In this document: positions 1 to 13,069 of the stretch, piece by piece
Position numbering within the stretch: position 1 is the first letter of the stretch
Layout: each line of letters begins with the position of its first letter
Position numbers and translations under genes: made by a program
Assembly (NCBI GenBank): GCA_004794785.1
Contig: SJOL01009709.1
Span: 1,003,746-1,067,745, forward strand
Length of the DNA: 64,000 bases
Source of the DNA: Opisthorchis felineus
Taxonomy: Eukaryota > Platyhelminthes > Trematoda > Opisthorchiida > Opisthorchiidae
Reading direction: 5' to 3'
The notes under the pieces: generated by a model
What the model saw: the letters and a program-made list of their open reading frames with translations, nothing else
What the model was told of the DNA's origin: nothing
The model's database searches: none

Positions 1-3000
1 TAACTGTGAAGTTGTATACTCTGTTCAGGGCGTGTCTGCAGGAGGAAAACTCGATCAGTAGGCTTGTATTTTGCCTTTAGTATATGTGGAAAAAATAGGA
101 ACTGATTATCAGCCGATACTTTCAATATTTATTTATGCCAGTTAACCATAAGTACGTTGGAGCACATTTCGTACATATTTTGATGTGTGTCCTTTTTGGT
201 GAAATAGGCCGTCGACGCAACCAACACGGTTATTTTGATTCAAGTTATCCAGTCGCATTACCCAAGGCGAAGCATGTTCGTTTTTCCGATTTGACAATTC
301 ACATTTGACCGAGTGCGCTGATGGAGCAGTGGCAACTAGTTCCGGTCGCATGTGAGGAGTCCATATGTTAATTACTGGCAAATAAGTGTATTTCGCCAAC
401 CTAATCTCACTTTACCTCACGTGAAGTTACACATTGTTCTTCGTCATAAATTTTCTGTAAGTTTAGTAAGTAGGTAAATAGATAAGTTATTAAGTAAAGT
501 AAGTAAGCAGGCAAGTAAGCAAATACGTAAATGAACCAAATACACTGCTTCACCTTTCGGTGCAAATCAACGGAAATGATCACTCAGTCACAAAAAGAAG
601 TGTTCAAGCAAATGGCATGGGTACACTTTCGGTAAATCCCGCAAATTTTTGCAAGCGTTATTTTCCTTGTAGTTTTTTTCCTCTGAATTTATATCCTAAG
701 GTACAAACCAACTGCTAGCTAGATTTATCAAAATTACTTACTGAACGCAGAAACAATGTGTGATAGTGATTCAGAAGTTATCTTCAAGTTCTTTTCGGTA
801 GTTTGAGTCGTTGCCCATTTACTTAATTCCATAAATCAAACTGCATTTAAAAATGGTTGTGTTGGTCTATTTCAAATTGTGGAAAGCTCCTCGCCACCCT
901 GAAAAGCTAAGCACAGATTTCAACTACACAGTAAATTACGTTAAGTTAACTGAGTTCACTCAAATGTATTTCATTTATTTAAAAATCGTTTATACGACAG
1001 AACAAAATCGATTTTTTCACTCACTTAACACTTATTTTATCTTGTACGTAGCCTAGTTATATTGAAATGAACATTGTTGTTAGCGTTTGGAACCTTATTG
1101 TATTTTTAATTTCCTGACATGCCAGCGAAAATCGAGGGCTTATTGGGCACCGTTTATCTAAAACGATAGATTATTGCACCACACATTGGTTCTGCTCTAT
1201 GCCAGCGCCTGCCAAAGTTGTCTACAGAGAAAGGCATTTTACTTACCATTCGCTAGGAATTTATCAGAGACTCACACGCTTCCTGTGACCAGATTTACAA
1301 AGATAGCTCCTATCCCGATAACAGAATAACCTCAATTTTCTGTTGTTTATGACAGCCAAATTATCAGAAATGGAAAGGCACAAGGAGTTGGCTGGAAAAG
1401 AGCTGCTTGGAAAAAATGAACACTCGCTATCACGGATACACACAAGTCAATAGTTGTTTCAGACTTAGTGTTGGTCGCGAAAACCCGTTGTAGATTGCGT
1501 GTCGTTGCGCACCACGTATATGTGCAATTGCGCTCTATACTCACGTTTTCGTGTTAAGTGTGTGTACAGTGTGTGTCACAGTGTACTGTTCTCGCTGTTT
1601 GAGAGGTGCGCTCTGCTATTAGTGTGATAGATTCCATTCAGAATTTCGAATAGTGACGTTCAGGAAGCCATCCATCGTAATCTTAAATAATAAAAAATGT
1701 GCCCAAAGAGGTGCATACTAATTGTTGGACTGATTTGAATTTAAACTGGCAGCTAAAGCCATGAAAAAATTATAAAGCGTCGAAAAGATCCAGTTTCAGT
1801 CACCAAGTGCGCACACCAACACTGACAATAAGTTGAGGCATCCAACAGCTTTTAATTTTATCAGTACACTACGATAATGATGTTCAATGATGTTCAGAAA
1901 CCAATTTGCCGCTCAAGTTTTTAGGATACAAACTGAGTAGCTTACAGGGGCTTGTCCAAAGGTACTTTTTTAAGGCACTAGTGATTATGGATCAAGATAG
2001 TCTGTTATAAGTTGCATGGCTGAAGCGGAATAGTTTTCAAATGCGGATGATTGACTATGTCAGTTACTTTTCTATTTTTAGAGAAGTGATTTCATCGATT
2101 TTCTTTTCATTAAAATATCATGTCGCTTAATGTGGGTTCGCGAAATGGCAACTATTCATGCTGTTCAAGGTGTTTCCAAGCAACCCCATTGTGGAAAACG
2201 ACTCATTCCTATGATCAATAGAAACCAAAAGTAGTTCTCACTTTTTGCTCTATACAGGCGGCGCGATATTCTCTGTATACATTTTGTTTTTGGCGTTCGT
2301 TTTAGCCACTTAGTCCTTTTCGACAATTTTACTGATTAAATTCAATGAAACAGGAAGTCTTTTGATGAGCCGTTTGTTCGTTGTGGGGTATAAAACAAGT
2401 AGACGAAACTAACCGTTTCATAATGTTCAGAGTTTCCCGTCGTACCAAGTTTGAAACCCATTAAGGAAAAGGAATTCCGTGATTAAACTGACTACCGCGG
2501 CGTTCTATTTTAAACACAGTCACCGAACGGCAGCATTATGGTATATTTTTGATAAGGAAGAATGTCAAACCTCTAAACTTTTTCTTTGCGGAATAAATAC
2601 TTCATGAACATTTAACATTGGTACTCAGCAAGATTGGGCGTTTTTAAGCTCTTTTTTACACTGTTGATTAGAGCTACATCACATCAAACCAAACACCTAG
2701 AGCTGCGAGTTGCGCACTAATTTGATGTCGAAGATTCCACAGATACAGCTAACCAGTAATGCAGACAAATTCAGAGTCGTGACGAATGAACACATTTTGC
2801 AAATTAACCGCCTAAACACCAGGCTGAGCTAACTAGGGAGTCCCGATTGCACATTGCCTAGCAACCAGCAAATCAGGAACTCACATTTACGCAGTCCAGA
2901 AAAGTCTATTCCAACCTATCAGAACAAACGAATCTCCCTTAAATATCATTCTACTAGTGCATCACATTAAAACTAGAAAGAAGCCACACGCATGGTTGTA

Positions 3001-4424
3001 TAAGATTAGAGGGGTAACGTGAACAGGTCGATAGTTCACGGGTTCAACTAGATTAACCTATGGAAATCTAAGTTGTAGAAGCAGAATACCTCGTAAGTCA
3101 GCATAATTTCAATAGTCATACCCGGAGGCATGAGCAATATAATTGAATTTTGACATTCCCTGCGAAAGTTAGCAGTCTGAGTCGCACTGTTCGCCACTGG
3201 TTCCCGCGTGGCTTCACATAACGTGGAAGGTGCGTCCGTTTTCTATAGCCTAAGTGGGGTTGACAGACGTGTTTCAGCTGCTATTCAGGGAAGCAAGATT
3301 CCTTTTACGTGTCGGACAAACCCATTGCAGTTGGGCCAACGTACAACGCTGAGCATATAGAGGAGCCGATTGTAGAATTTAGCTGTTAATCTTGAAATTT
3401 GGTTTGGAACTGGAACTCGGGCGCAGGTTAGCGGCTGTTTGGGTTATGCCAATATACTGCTGTAGCTCGTTGGCAACTAACTATACAATATGGTTGCCTA
3501 TAAAGGGGGCGTTGATACAGACGCCTTTTTTGTTAGATACACGGTTCTCAGTATGAAATGGTCATGTTACAGTTTCGAAAAGTTAAGGGCTTTTAAATCC
3601 CTGGTTTCTTGACTAAAAAGAGAACCTCCCTTACACCTGGTTACATTTCACCATTTTGTAGCAGTAGAGATCTCTCAATGTTGACATACTGACCAGTGTA
3701 AGTTTGAAATATCTAAGATTTACGTTATTCGGATGCCAAGGTCAACACCACTCTGTCCGAGGATTTCCACTTCAAACAAATGGTAAGCCAAAAGATTAAG
3801 ACACATGTCATAGGCAGTCCTCAAAACACTGCGGCCTATGAAGCGTGTAGGAAGCATTTCTTGCAGTACTTTGAAGAGAATTAGGTCCGATTTCACCATA
3901 CCTCTACTACATGGCCTCGCAAAATTTTATAGATTTTGCCCGGTCTTCAGGTTTATTCCTAGCATGCGCAATTCTCCCGAGCACACCTCGGTCAAGTAGA
4001 TTAGCATCCTGCTAGGACCGATGAGAAGTGCGAATACAGTCACAGATAAACTTCAGCCGGTCTCGAGGGTGGTAATTATCAAATGCTGTTTCTTTGCGTC
4101 GTGTTGAGAAAGTAAACCGGGATTTTGCACACTGCCATCTTCTTGGTCAGTAAGTTTTACAAGACAATTAAAATGCATAACTCCGGATAAAATCACCTCA
4201 TCATATCAACTCACATTGATAGATAAAGTAGACACTGGCGTTTAGTAAAATACACATATCCAGGTGAATTTCTTTTTGAGACGTTCTCCAGCTAAACCTG
4301 TTGCACATAGGCGACTCTGTTCTTCGACGTTTAAATTCGATATGTCGCTGGAAATTTTAAGGGCAAATACTACTCATAAATGTTCTAGAGTTTCTTCGAC
4401 ATGAGCACTTCGTGAGGCTTAATC
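1..4424. other. Non-coding stretch, nothing recognised
   Basis: I see no exon with convincing splice sites and protein family signal here. It is AT-rich with short open frames typical of chance. The only local structure is an imperfect GTAA-type repeat near 459-532 and a small GT-rich patch near 1555-1590. It could be the 5' flank or an upstream intron of the CUB gene, whose beginning was not found. Confidence 0.5.
459..532. repeat. Imperfect GTAA/AAGT tetranucleotide repeat
   Basis: The stretch is built from repeated units of the type agtaagtaggtaaata, with point differences between units, for example agtaagtaagcaggcaagta. This is a degenerate simple-sequence repeat. No gene is associated with it. 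Confidence 0.75.
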
Positions 4425-4625
4425 AAAAGTGCTGCTGGTCATGCGCTCCTGGTCGAACTGTTTAATCTTTAACTACCGGCATGGAGGTCGGTGGTTCGAA
4501 TCGTTCTGCCCATCCGTCAGATATTCGATGATGATCCCCAATAAGGATGAAACAACTGCACAATGCTTCTCGGATTTTCAGCATAGACTGGCTTCACTTA
4601 CGGGACGAACCCTCCGTTAAAACTC
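4425..4625 (+). mobile_element. tRNA-derived SINE copy (family A, + strand)
   Basis: The head carries an RNA polymerase III A-box-like TGGTCGAACTG at 4450-4460 and a B-box GGTTCGAATCG at 4493-4503, spaced as in tRNA genes. The segment cannot be a working tRNA, because it has no complementary acceptor ends. Downstream, around 4545-4590, is a body segment (gatgaaacaactgcacaatg, then cttctcggattttcagcat) that matches the body of the copy at 33655-33830 on the other strand. Two copies sharing both head and body is what identifies it as a SINE. Exact ends were not determined, and I see no clear target-site duplication. Confidence 0.7.
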
Positions 4626-5978
4626 CTTAAGATTCTTTTACTACTAACAAATGATCACATTTTTTTGAGAGGCTCAGTTTAATTCCTTCCAAGCAGAGAT
4701 ATTTGTGCCGGAAACTGCTTCAGTCCATTCATTATGGTACATTTCCGACATTCTTGCTAGTTTTTTCTGTTCAGAAATAGGACTTAAAATATTGACTTGT
4801 GGGCGAAAATTTTGTAAAAACCAGTAAAACTTCTGCCCGATCCCGAAGAGAATTATTATTGAAGAGCTAGTAATCATCACATAGTAATGGTTCATTCAAG
4901 ACAAAGGGGGTTATCCACAGCCGATGGGTCTTGGGCTAGGAGTTTGTTAGAGGACCTGCAAGGTGTCCACACAAAATCCAGTACAGTTTTTCCAAAAATG
5001 CATATCTGCAAAAAAATGATTGTACTAGTGCAGATAAATGAGATTAGGCTATATCCGCGTTCCTGCAAACCAGAAAGTTTCAGATTGCTGGAGTAGAGCT
5101 GCACGGAATCCATGAGGCTTATAACTGTACCAGAATAGGGAGCACTAAAACAATGTATTTCCAAAATGTGAAAACAAGAAAATAACAGAAGACTGCAGAA
5201 CTTCCTTCCTGCGCAGTACAGAAAACGTGATTTGAGAGATGGGCTTTATTGCTGAAGTATTTCGTCACTACTTCAGAACAGAGGCGGTCAAAATATCGAC
5301 ATATCTATTTCAGCATGGGAAGCGCTGAGTAATCAAATTTATCTGCGGAAATCTTTCGGAGATAAAGTTACTGCGGCTTTTAAAACGTGTGAATGAGCAT
5401 GGTAGGTGGATACGTCACCAGAAAGTTACCGGTATCCCGTTACCCTGAACCGCTGGACCAACAGGTTTTATACAGTTATTCGTTTTAGAAGAGACAAGTT
5501 ACTTTAATATCCGGTTAAAAACTTTGTGCGGTTTCAAGCAGCAGAAGCAGAAAGCAGCGGAATAAATCTCACTTTATTTTTCATTACAGTATACTACTTT
5601 GAACACGTTTGTAGCCTTGCAGTTCTCAACTTGCGTCACACACAGTAGTTGACAGAACTTACCATTGACTGGTCTACGGGATAGTTCGACGTATATGTGG
5701 AAACATTAAATACGTTTGCGCTGGTCACTTGCTTACTCATCCAAGAATCGGTTCAGGGTCAAGACGGCAATATATGTTCCTGACTGTAAATGGAAACATT
5801 AACGGCCCAGGTCCACTCTTATTTTTAGTAGCACTGCAGTTCAGTCTTTTTTATCGTTTTCAGATATTAACGCTGGAATTACGCGCATAGTTGTTTGTAG
5901 TGACAGTTTCTAGACAACTGTGTCGCTCATGTATTTTTCCAGCTGATCAAAGCAACATCAGTCGATGGAAACTCGTTC

Positions 5979-5981
<3 letters not shown>
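4626..5981. other. Non-coding stretch with one weak exon candidate
   Basis: There is no supported gene. A weak open segment at 5406-5463 is discussed as a possible upstream piece of the first CUB domain. The overlapping short open frames near 4674-5164 on both strands have no family signal. Confidence 0.4.

Positions 5982-6017
<36 letters not shown>
5982..6017. repeat. (TA)18 microsatellite
   Basis: A perfect TA dinucleotide run of 36 bases. It directly abuts a copy of the dispersed tail motif that starts at about 6018. Confidence 0.97.
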
Positions 6018-6020
<3 letters not shown>

Positions 6021-6115
6021 TGGTGGCAAAACGTTTGCAAGCATATTGACAAGCTTGGCGAACAAGTCATCAACCAATTTATCCACCACCAACTAACGCA
6101 TCCGAGCTACCAATA
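6018..6115 (+). repeat. Dispersed retroelement-tail-like motif, copy 1
   Basis: The segment contains ggcaaaacgtttgcaagc, then aagcttggcgaacaagtc and caaccaatttatcc. This order (GAAACGTTTGCAA-like, then AAGCTTAGCGAACAAA-like, then a CAACC-rich end) is shared with copies at about 10285 (-), 31711 (+) and 44305 (+). From memory it resembles sequence near the 3' ends of non-LTR retrotransposons in flukes, but that assignment is not proven here. Ends are approximate. Confidence 0.6.
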
Positions 6116-6537
6116 TTCCCAAGTCATTCAAAAATTCCCATTCCATCTGCACTAAGTGAGACCACAGTATGCTACTGTATAGTACAGTATGATACGAGTT
6201 TCTGTTTTGAAACTAAATACTGGGCACGGCGTACATTTTTCGCCAGGTTAACCGGTGCACACGGCTTGTAGACCGGAAAGTGTATCCTCGCAGAACAGAA
6301 TAGTATTCTATAATTGTAGCGGTTTAGAAGTTGCCACAATCTAAATGGGAAAATAATACTATCAAACCTATTAATCAGGCTGTAGATACATAAAAATGTA
6401 ATCTTTTGCGAAATGACTGTTCCTGTAGCGCATTTAATGATGGATGCATGTGTGTCACTCGCAACTATTCGGAAGTTGAAGACACTTGAGCATACCTTGC
6501 TTGCGAATGAAGGAAAATCTTGACTACTTTATATCAG

Positions 6538-6623
6538 GACGATGTGGTGGCTCAGGTGATTCGCTTCTCCGTGATATCAGCAACAAAGAATGTGTCCGAT
6601 GCGGACGCGGGCTGCGGTTTTGC
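6538..6623 (+). CDS. Exon of the CUB-domain gene: core strand of first CUB domain (partial)
   Basis: This is a candidate internal exon of 86 bases between the acceptor gactactttatatcag and the donor gtaaat. It reads from phase 0 as 28 codons plus two bases. Those two bases join the single leading base of the exon at 8887. The peptide around VIRFSVISA resembles the 'I-x-L-x-F-x-x-F' strand of CUB domains. It leads straight into the CNSPYHLEIR of the next exon, where CUB domains have Cys-x-x-Asp-Tyr-x-E-x-R. The matching phase and correct order are the main support. Caveats: the same frame stays open beyond the donor apart from one TAA stop just after it, and the opposite strand also has a long open frame here. 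The rest of this CUB domain must lie upstream and was not found with confidence. Confidence 0.5.
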
Positions 6624-6627
6624 GTAA

Positions 6628-8886
6628 ATGTACTGGTCTACACAGATGTTTGGTCTAAGTGATGTCAAGAACCGCTTTTTAGCAATATCGTTACCAGAAT
6701 ATGCCATTTTTTCTGGGGTACGGAAAAAAATGAAAAGTTTGGAAGACGAGGTGCTGTATTTGAAGGAAGCTGCTGATATTACTGGAGTGTACAAAGTGCT
6801 ACGGGATTCAGATTTGCGCAATTCTTCGAGAATTCGGCCGACAGCGGTGGGAGGAGCATTGTTTAGAAGATTATCCGGCCTTCTCCCGGACTGAAACACA
6901 AAAACCTTTGAAGACCTTTTTGGCTGGGCAAAATTCACATTTAGGGCACTGGCAGAAGTTCATACTTGAATGTAATAAAATGATGCCCATAATATAAATG
7001 ACCTTATGGATTAGATGGCTTGTTCTGCTGCTGAACAGTATAAAAAACTAAGGTGGAATCTAAAGTGTGCAATACTCACAGGGGAATTTTTTGTTTAAAG
7101 ATTCCATTTCCAAAATAGATTGTCGTTAATTGGCCAAAACTGACGGAATAATATAGGACAAATTTTTAAATAAAGAGGTTCAAAGGTGGTTTCCCAGCAG
7201 TTTAGGAGCAACTCGGAAACCGGTGACTGTACACCTTAGCGTTCTGGTCTTTAGTGACTTATGAAAGGTGTTTTCTACTTAAATGAAACAGCCTGTTAGA
7301 CAAGTTGGAGAAAAGAAGCGGAGGAGTGGTAGATAAGCAGTGCTGTTTGAATGCGTCTTTTTCGTGATTTAGTGGGAGGATGCAGTAAAAGCTACTTTTG
7401 TTCAATGGTTAATAAAATCTTGCATACACTGAGTTGTGCATGAAAGTGTTTCTACTGGCGTTGGCAGCATTCCTGTCGGTAGTGTGTCATAACTAACCAC
7501 ACGTTTCAGTTATCAAGTGCATTGGGGCAAGGTTGTATAGATTTTTATTGCTGTCATTTGAAATCGCTCGACGTTTGAGGAATCCTGGTGGTCTGTAGAC
7601 TGTCTTGCAAGTGTGCATGCTTATAAACACGTAGCGCGCAAACTACCAAAAGATGTGCTTCGATATCTTCAATGTCGTGGCAACTGTAACATTATGCACA
7701 ATATCTGCGGCACATTCATTTAAAGATACTCATAAACGTTGAGCAATGTTGAGCCTGTTGCTAATACTGATGTAACTGGTTAATGAGCGCAGTTCGTCAA
7801 TTGCGTGCACTGTGGTGTTTAAATAGAACATAAGGTTAACGGAAACTTGGGAAAATGCCTAACTGATGAGATCCAACATGAGAGAAGCTAGTAGTAGGCT
7901 GTCGTAGATTTTCCAGTAACTTTGTCACTCGTGAGGTTCGTCAAGAAATTTCTGGAGCTGTTTTACACTCCGGTGTTCATTACTCGGGTAAACGCTGTGT
8001 CCTTATTTACCATCTAGATATACCGTACAGATCTTGTGGTTTCACCAAACAATTCTTGGACCATTATCATCAAAAGCTTTTTAAGTTGTGGTACCGTTGT
8101 ATCGAGTTAAGGAAAAGGTCATGCTGCTGCTATCGAGAGCATAACTTACTGTTCGGGAAACCTGAAATTCTAGTCTTCAGACTCAATGACTGAATGTGGT
8201 AGCATTGTCTGTGGCGAATGCAACCCAGCGGTAGATATTGGTAAGGTTAGTGAACTAGCCCTAATAAAATTCCCTAATGCTTTACTACTTCCCACATTCA
8301 GACGTTTTTGGCGCACCATATAAGAACTGATCATAATTTTGTTTGGCACTTGCTGAAGCAATGAAAGGCAGTACAGTCAACTGTAAAAAATGGTGGCTGT
8401 AGTAGCGGCTTGTTCAGCGTGCAGACTTTTGAAGCAAGTTTTTTATTATATCCCCACCGATCTCACTAAATCGTAAAGTGATTAGACGGATATTTTTGCA
8501 GAAATACGCATAACTAGCGTTAGTAGCATGGAATCGTCTGGTGTTATTTAATTCAGAGGACACTGCCTTTCATCCTGATAAGTCTGTTGGATAAAATTCA
8601 ATGGGGACAATGTAAGAGTCCGACCGCGTTTTTCAAAACCAATCGGAATTTGCATTTTAACATTTCGTCAATCTTCGTTTGGAGTTCGATCGTTCAATTT
8701 GTTGATCTTCCTACAATATTCTTTGCAAAATATGCAGTTGTTTGAAGATTCAAGTGAAGACAGCGCAAACATCTGGCATTGTTGAGATTACGTTTCATAA
8801 ATTTCGTTATGAAATGAAGATTTTCCCCATCCTGTCCATTACGTAAATTTATTTGAATGTCACTGAGTAGTTTGTTTTCTCTTCAG
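6628..8886. other. Probable intron of the CUB gene plus unexplained open frames
   Basis: If 6538-6623 is an exon, this is the intron before 8887. The first 270 bases hold an 88-codon frame on the + strand (6628-6894) and an overlapping 128-codon frame on the - strand (6552-6938). Neither resembles a family I know. Nothing else is recognised. Confidence 0.4.
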
Positions 8887-9245
8887 GTGCAATTCACCGT
8901 ATCATTTGGAAATAAGAACATTTCAAAATTTGTCGACTACGTTACCGCAATTTACGGAACGAGGTCACGGCCCACGTGAGTGGAAACTGAAAGATTATGA
9001 GGATGATTCGGTGACAAACTTGGTGTTCAAAGACTCCAACTGGATAGTTGGTGATCGAATTAAACTGTGCTTCCAAGGGTATTCAACTGAAGAACTGAGA
9101 AACAAGGCTTTCATGTCATCACAACTTCCAAGGGTGGATGTGGTGCTGAAAACTTCTTTTGATGAATGGCTGAATGATCGACACTTGAGTCTTCAGCTTC
9201 CAGAACAGAGTGAATTCTATTCGGTGGACTACAAATTTGTCACAG
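8887..9245 (+). CDS. Exon of the CUB-domain gene: long second half of first CUB domain (partial)
   Basis: This is an internal exon of 359 bases between the acceptor tttgttttctcttcag and the donor gttagt. It has one leading base, 119 codons and one trailing base, so it ends in phase 1. The peptide opens with CNSPYHLEIR, like the Cys-x-x-Asp-Tyr-(L/V)-E-(I/V)-R of CUB domains, and closes with YSVDYKFVTG, like the conserved GF-x-A-x-Y final strand. CUB domains act in extracellular protein-protein or ligand binding. The segment between these anchors is about twice the usual length, so this CUB carries an insertion or is strongly diverged. The trailing G joins GT of the next exon to give glycine, at the module boundary. 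Length, splice sites and codon quality make this a secure exon; the domain name is inferred mainly from its two ends and its neighbours. Confidence 0.85.
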
Positions 9246-12200
9246 GTTAGTGCGGTTGACACAACGTCCAAACTATAATATTAGGTTCAAAATTGTAATT
9301 TGTGAAAATCATGATACTCTGATTTGTAGCGTATCTATTCCGTATATTCAGCAACATGCAGGCCAGAATCACTAAGGAGATGATTTTGTTGAATAATTGT
9401 CTCACCGATTTATGTAGAATATTACGTATATCAAAATATAATCAGGTAATTATATTTTTATACACAAACACTTGCTTAAATTCTTATGTATTATAGTATA
9501 TATTATTTAGACACTTATCGTAAAATGTGATGGTGTCATGATAGTTTCGATATCGTCTATCAGATTGTTTGTACGAATCTCAGTCCAGCGGTGCTTTCCT
9601 TCACTGAATAGACGTGCTACTTATGTACAGCTAAATTCTCCACCCAGAGCTGCTAAGCCGTGATGGTGATCGTTTCTGTTCGCACTGATCTCCAGAGATA
9701 TAATGACTGGAATGTTTGTTCCTTGCAGTTCAACCTTGTCTGAAAGGTCAACTTTGAACCTGTGGATGAAGATAGTTATCATATCACAATGTCTGGAGAT
9801 ATAGGCCTACTCCTCGCTGAGACAAGATAGTAAAGACAGTAAGGTAGTCCTTCCAAACAACCAGCATTCATATGTTTATTGCAGGGTCGACGCTGCTCCC
9901 CCTGCAGAAGGACGAAGTGAGAAGATTGGCCCTAAAGTCCAAAACATCGATCCCCCAACGGTTAGCATTGACCACCGGCGTATTAAGCTGAACGGTCAAG
10001 ATACAGTTCGGTGCAGATGAGAACATACCTACAGAAAGCAGCAGCACTTGGAGCGAGACATTCATATATTCCTCTCAGCCACCGCGGAATAGACCGCGTT
10101 CCACGAACCAAGCTGGTCAGACAACTGGGTCATTTGCTGCTTATATGTTCCCTTGTGAGCACACTAAACTCGCCGTTCTAAAGATCAAACCAGCGCACTA
10201 GATGCTTGAAACGGACTACTTAAAACCAATTCAGACCCACCTCCCGGAAATCCGGAATTGAGACAATCATCAGAACAACAATCAAACGTGAAGACGTTGT
10301 TGGTCGCTGGTTTGTTCGCTTAGGTGGGCAAATTGATTGCAAACGTTTCATTACCAAGTGAGGTGTATCATCCATGTGTTGGAGAACAAGTATCGCATTA
10401 GGACCCTAACAAAAAATTGAGATAATGATAGACCTGAATAACGTACAGCAATTGTTTTCAAGGGATTTATACAGTACTTTGTCGATATTGCGACTGTTAG
10501 TGGGACAATATAGATAGAACAGGGAAAACTGTTTGAAATCCCGAGCCGGATGTACCTGATTCCAAACAAGGGTCTCGAATAACAACCAATCAGGACATGG
10601 AGTTGGATTTACAGTATCCAGAAACTTGCTTTCAATATTCGTTGACGAGTATACTGACAACTGGGATTCATATCTCAAGTAAGCCTCTCCCCACACTGTG
10701 AGCGTCCATTAGCCACCACTATCTAAATTCAAACAGGAAAAGACGAGTTTTACAGCCAGCTGTCGACCACCAATTAAGTAACATCCATCAACAAATAGTT
10801 TTCTTGATAGAAGGTTTTAGTACTCTGGTTGGTCAAGATTCACAAATCTGGATGTGATACTTGAGACTTTTGGAGATGGATGGCTTAACAACAACGTCCA
10901 TTATCTTTTGTCCACGTGTGAAGCTGGGTTAACCTTTACTGTCACGTGATTTAATCCTGAAAACCTATTAGCCACAAGGAATCCCCATAGGTGAATATAT
11001 ACATTTTTGAATGCCAGTGGCCAACAGAGACCGTCCGATAGACATCGTAAACTAACTCAAAGGGGGTCATCTGATGAACAGTGGATGAAAGGAACACGTG
11101 CATATGCGAAGCTACAGTGGAGATATTTGGGGTGAAGAAATCTTCGGAAGTTTGGGACCTAGGGTATTACCGCATTTAGTAGAATGCCACAAAAGTCGGT
11201 GGATTTCCCAGTTTGGGGTTTTAGCTCCATCAGTGGATCCCCAAATAACACATAGTAGCCACAACTGGAATTTTCCCAATCACCTTTCTCAGTGAATCTC
11301 TTTCCTCTAGCTTTAAAAAAAACAGGTGAAGTTTGGAAAATCACTCCAGGGCATATACAAGCAAGACGCAATTGAGTACGGACATATTCACAGCTCTGTG
11401 TCTCATTTATAATTGCATGCCTGGGTAGTTGACGGCAGACTAATTTAACACATGTAGCCTACAGACTAGCTTAAAATTAAAAGGTGATCCCCTACTTGGC
11501 TGCTGTTTCGGTAAGCTGATTCGGTCAGGCTGAGTCGCGGAAATAACTTATAACAAAAAATTCAGAAAATAAATGACAACCAAAGTTTATCTGCATATGA
11601 TCCAGAAGCATGCACAGGAGTACTTGTTAATATCTGGAACTTTATTGAATTTGACAATTTTGGCTGTAACCTGTACTTGACGGATTGCTGTTGATGCTAT
11701 TAAGCTGTCTCTCGTTCAAGCATTTTTTCCTCGAAACAGTTAGTTTTGTGGTAAGAATTGACTAATATCCAGGACCTAAAATCTGAGGATTCTGAAATCG
11801 CAGCAATCCGGACGGTCCACTTGGTGTTGTTTGGGCATGCCTAGAAACTGTTTTACCGTCATTTATTAGCAAGTTAATGTGCATCATTGAGTGAAAATTA
11901 CACTCCTTTTTGTGCTGACTAAAGATACAGTGAATACAACATGCCTATATGGCGGAAGAGCAAACGAAGGGCAACTGAGCATATTCTGGCAAAATTAGGT
12001 TAAGTTTTTTATTTTTCCTTGTCAGATGTACGTCTTCCGACCTAAAGTGAGTTCAGCGTTTGATATACTTTTGTGTTATGACCATCGTATTCTAAGCAGA
12101 CTTCGAATTCGGTGTGTCCATCCTGGTTTTAAATTCATTTTATACAGATAGTTTCAAGTTAACATGACCAAGGTTTTGGTCCTGATCAACCCACGAAGTA

Positions 12201-13069
12201 CCCTTTAGTAATCTAGTGATTACTCACCAACGTTGTAGAAATATTGGAATTTAGGCGGAGTTTGAAGTGACCCGTTCAAATTTGGTTTCGCTCATACTAC
12301 TATTTCCAAACTTTATTCGCCACAGATTTTGGTGTGCTTGCACCGTTTGGACAGCAACAAGGATTCAGTAAGTCATTGATCACTTTGTGAATGTGCACCG
12401 ATTCCCCTTTGTGGGGCTCAACATCAAATCAAGATGACTGCATGATTATGCTTTCAACGTGTCACTTTGTTGCAACTTTAATTGTTACGTTATAATACCG
12501 AATTATTTGTAGTCATATTGGCAGTATTTCCTCAACCCGTTCATGAAGAATTCTGCATCAAATATGTCCAGGAATAGTTCTGATGAATTTTGGTATTTAT
12601 TCGGTATGGTGCACCAGTAAAGGGAAGAATTCGCGAGCTTTTTTCTGCTTAAAAACTGTTTTTGAGAAGCAATAGACGTAATCTTCATGATCTCGCACTC
12701 ATAAGAATGCTGCTCCAATAATGAGGGATATTGTCTCCTTTATCAAATGATACAATCCAATGCGAAGGAAACATTTTAACGCAAGAATGTTGCACCACAC
12801 TCTAGAGAAGGATACGGCAAAATGTACGGTTTGTGCTTGTGAGTAGCTCTTACGGTAAAATAGATGAGGTAGCATAATCGGTGTTACAGCACCCCACTCT
12901 CATAACAGTCTTAATTTTAGCCATTCTTTTGGTTCTAAACCATTGCGCGTGCGATTCGACGTGCATCGTTTTTCGTCTAAATCTGGTTGATCTCAACAAG
13001 CCCAGGAAAGGTGATCAAAACATTTATGGGATACGCTTGTCACAATAGTTATTTCCGTTTCCTCTCCAG
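9246..13069. other. Intron of the CUB gene (about 3.8 kb)
   Basis: It starts with gttagt and ends with atttccgtttcctctccag. It contains one reverse-strand copy of the dispersed tail motif at about 10285-10370. The open frames near 9868-10065 and 10351-10696 show no family signal. Confidence 0.8.
10285..10370 (-). repeat. Dispersed retroelement-tail-like motif, copy 2
   Basis: Read on the - strand it contains ttggtaatgaaacgtttgca, then cctaagcgaacaaaccagcg and ccaacaacg. It matches the copy at 31711-31800 most closely, sharing the TTGGTAATRAAAYGTTT core and the GCRAACAAACC segment. It lies inside an intron of the CUB gene in antisense orientation. Ends are approximate. Confidence 0.65.

Noticed and set aside
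2990..3060. Possible tRNA-like segment with a GGGTTCAACTAG B-box-like string
   Set aside because: There is no A-box at the right distance and no cloverleaf pairing; it does not match the SINE body.
6166..6196. Small hairpin TACTGTA-TAG-TACAGTA
   Set aside because: A 7-base stem in AT-rich DNA is expected by chance and no feature is attached.
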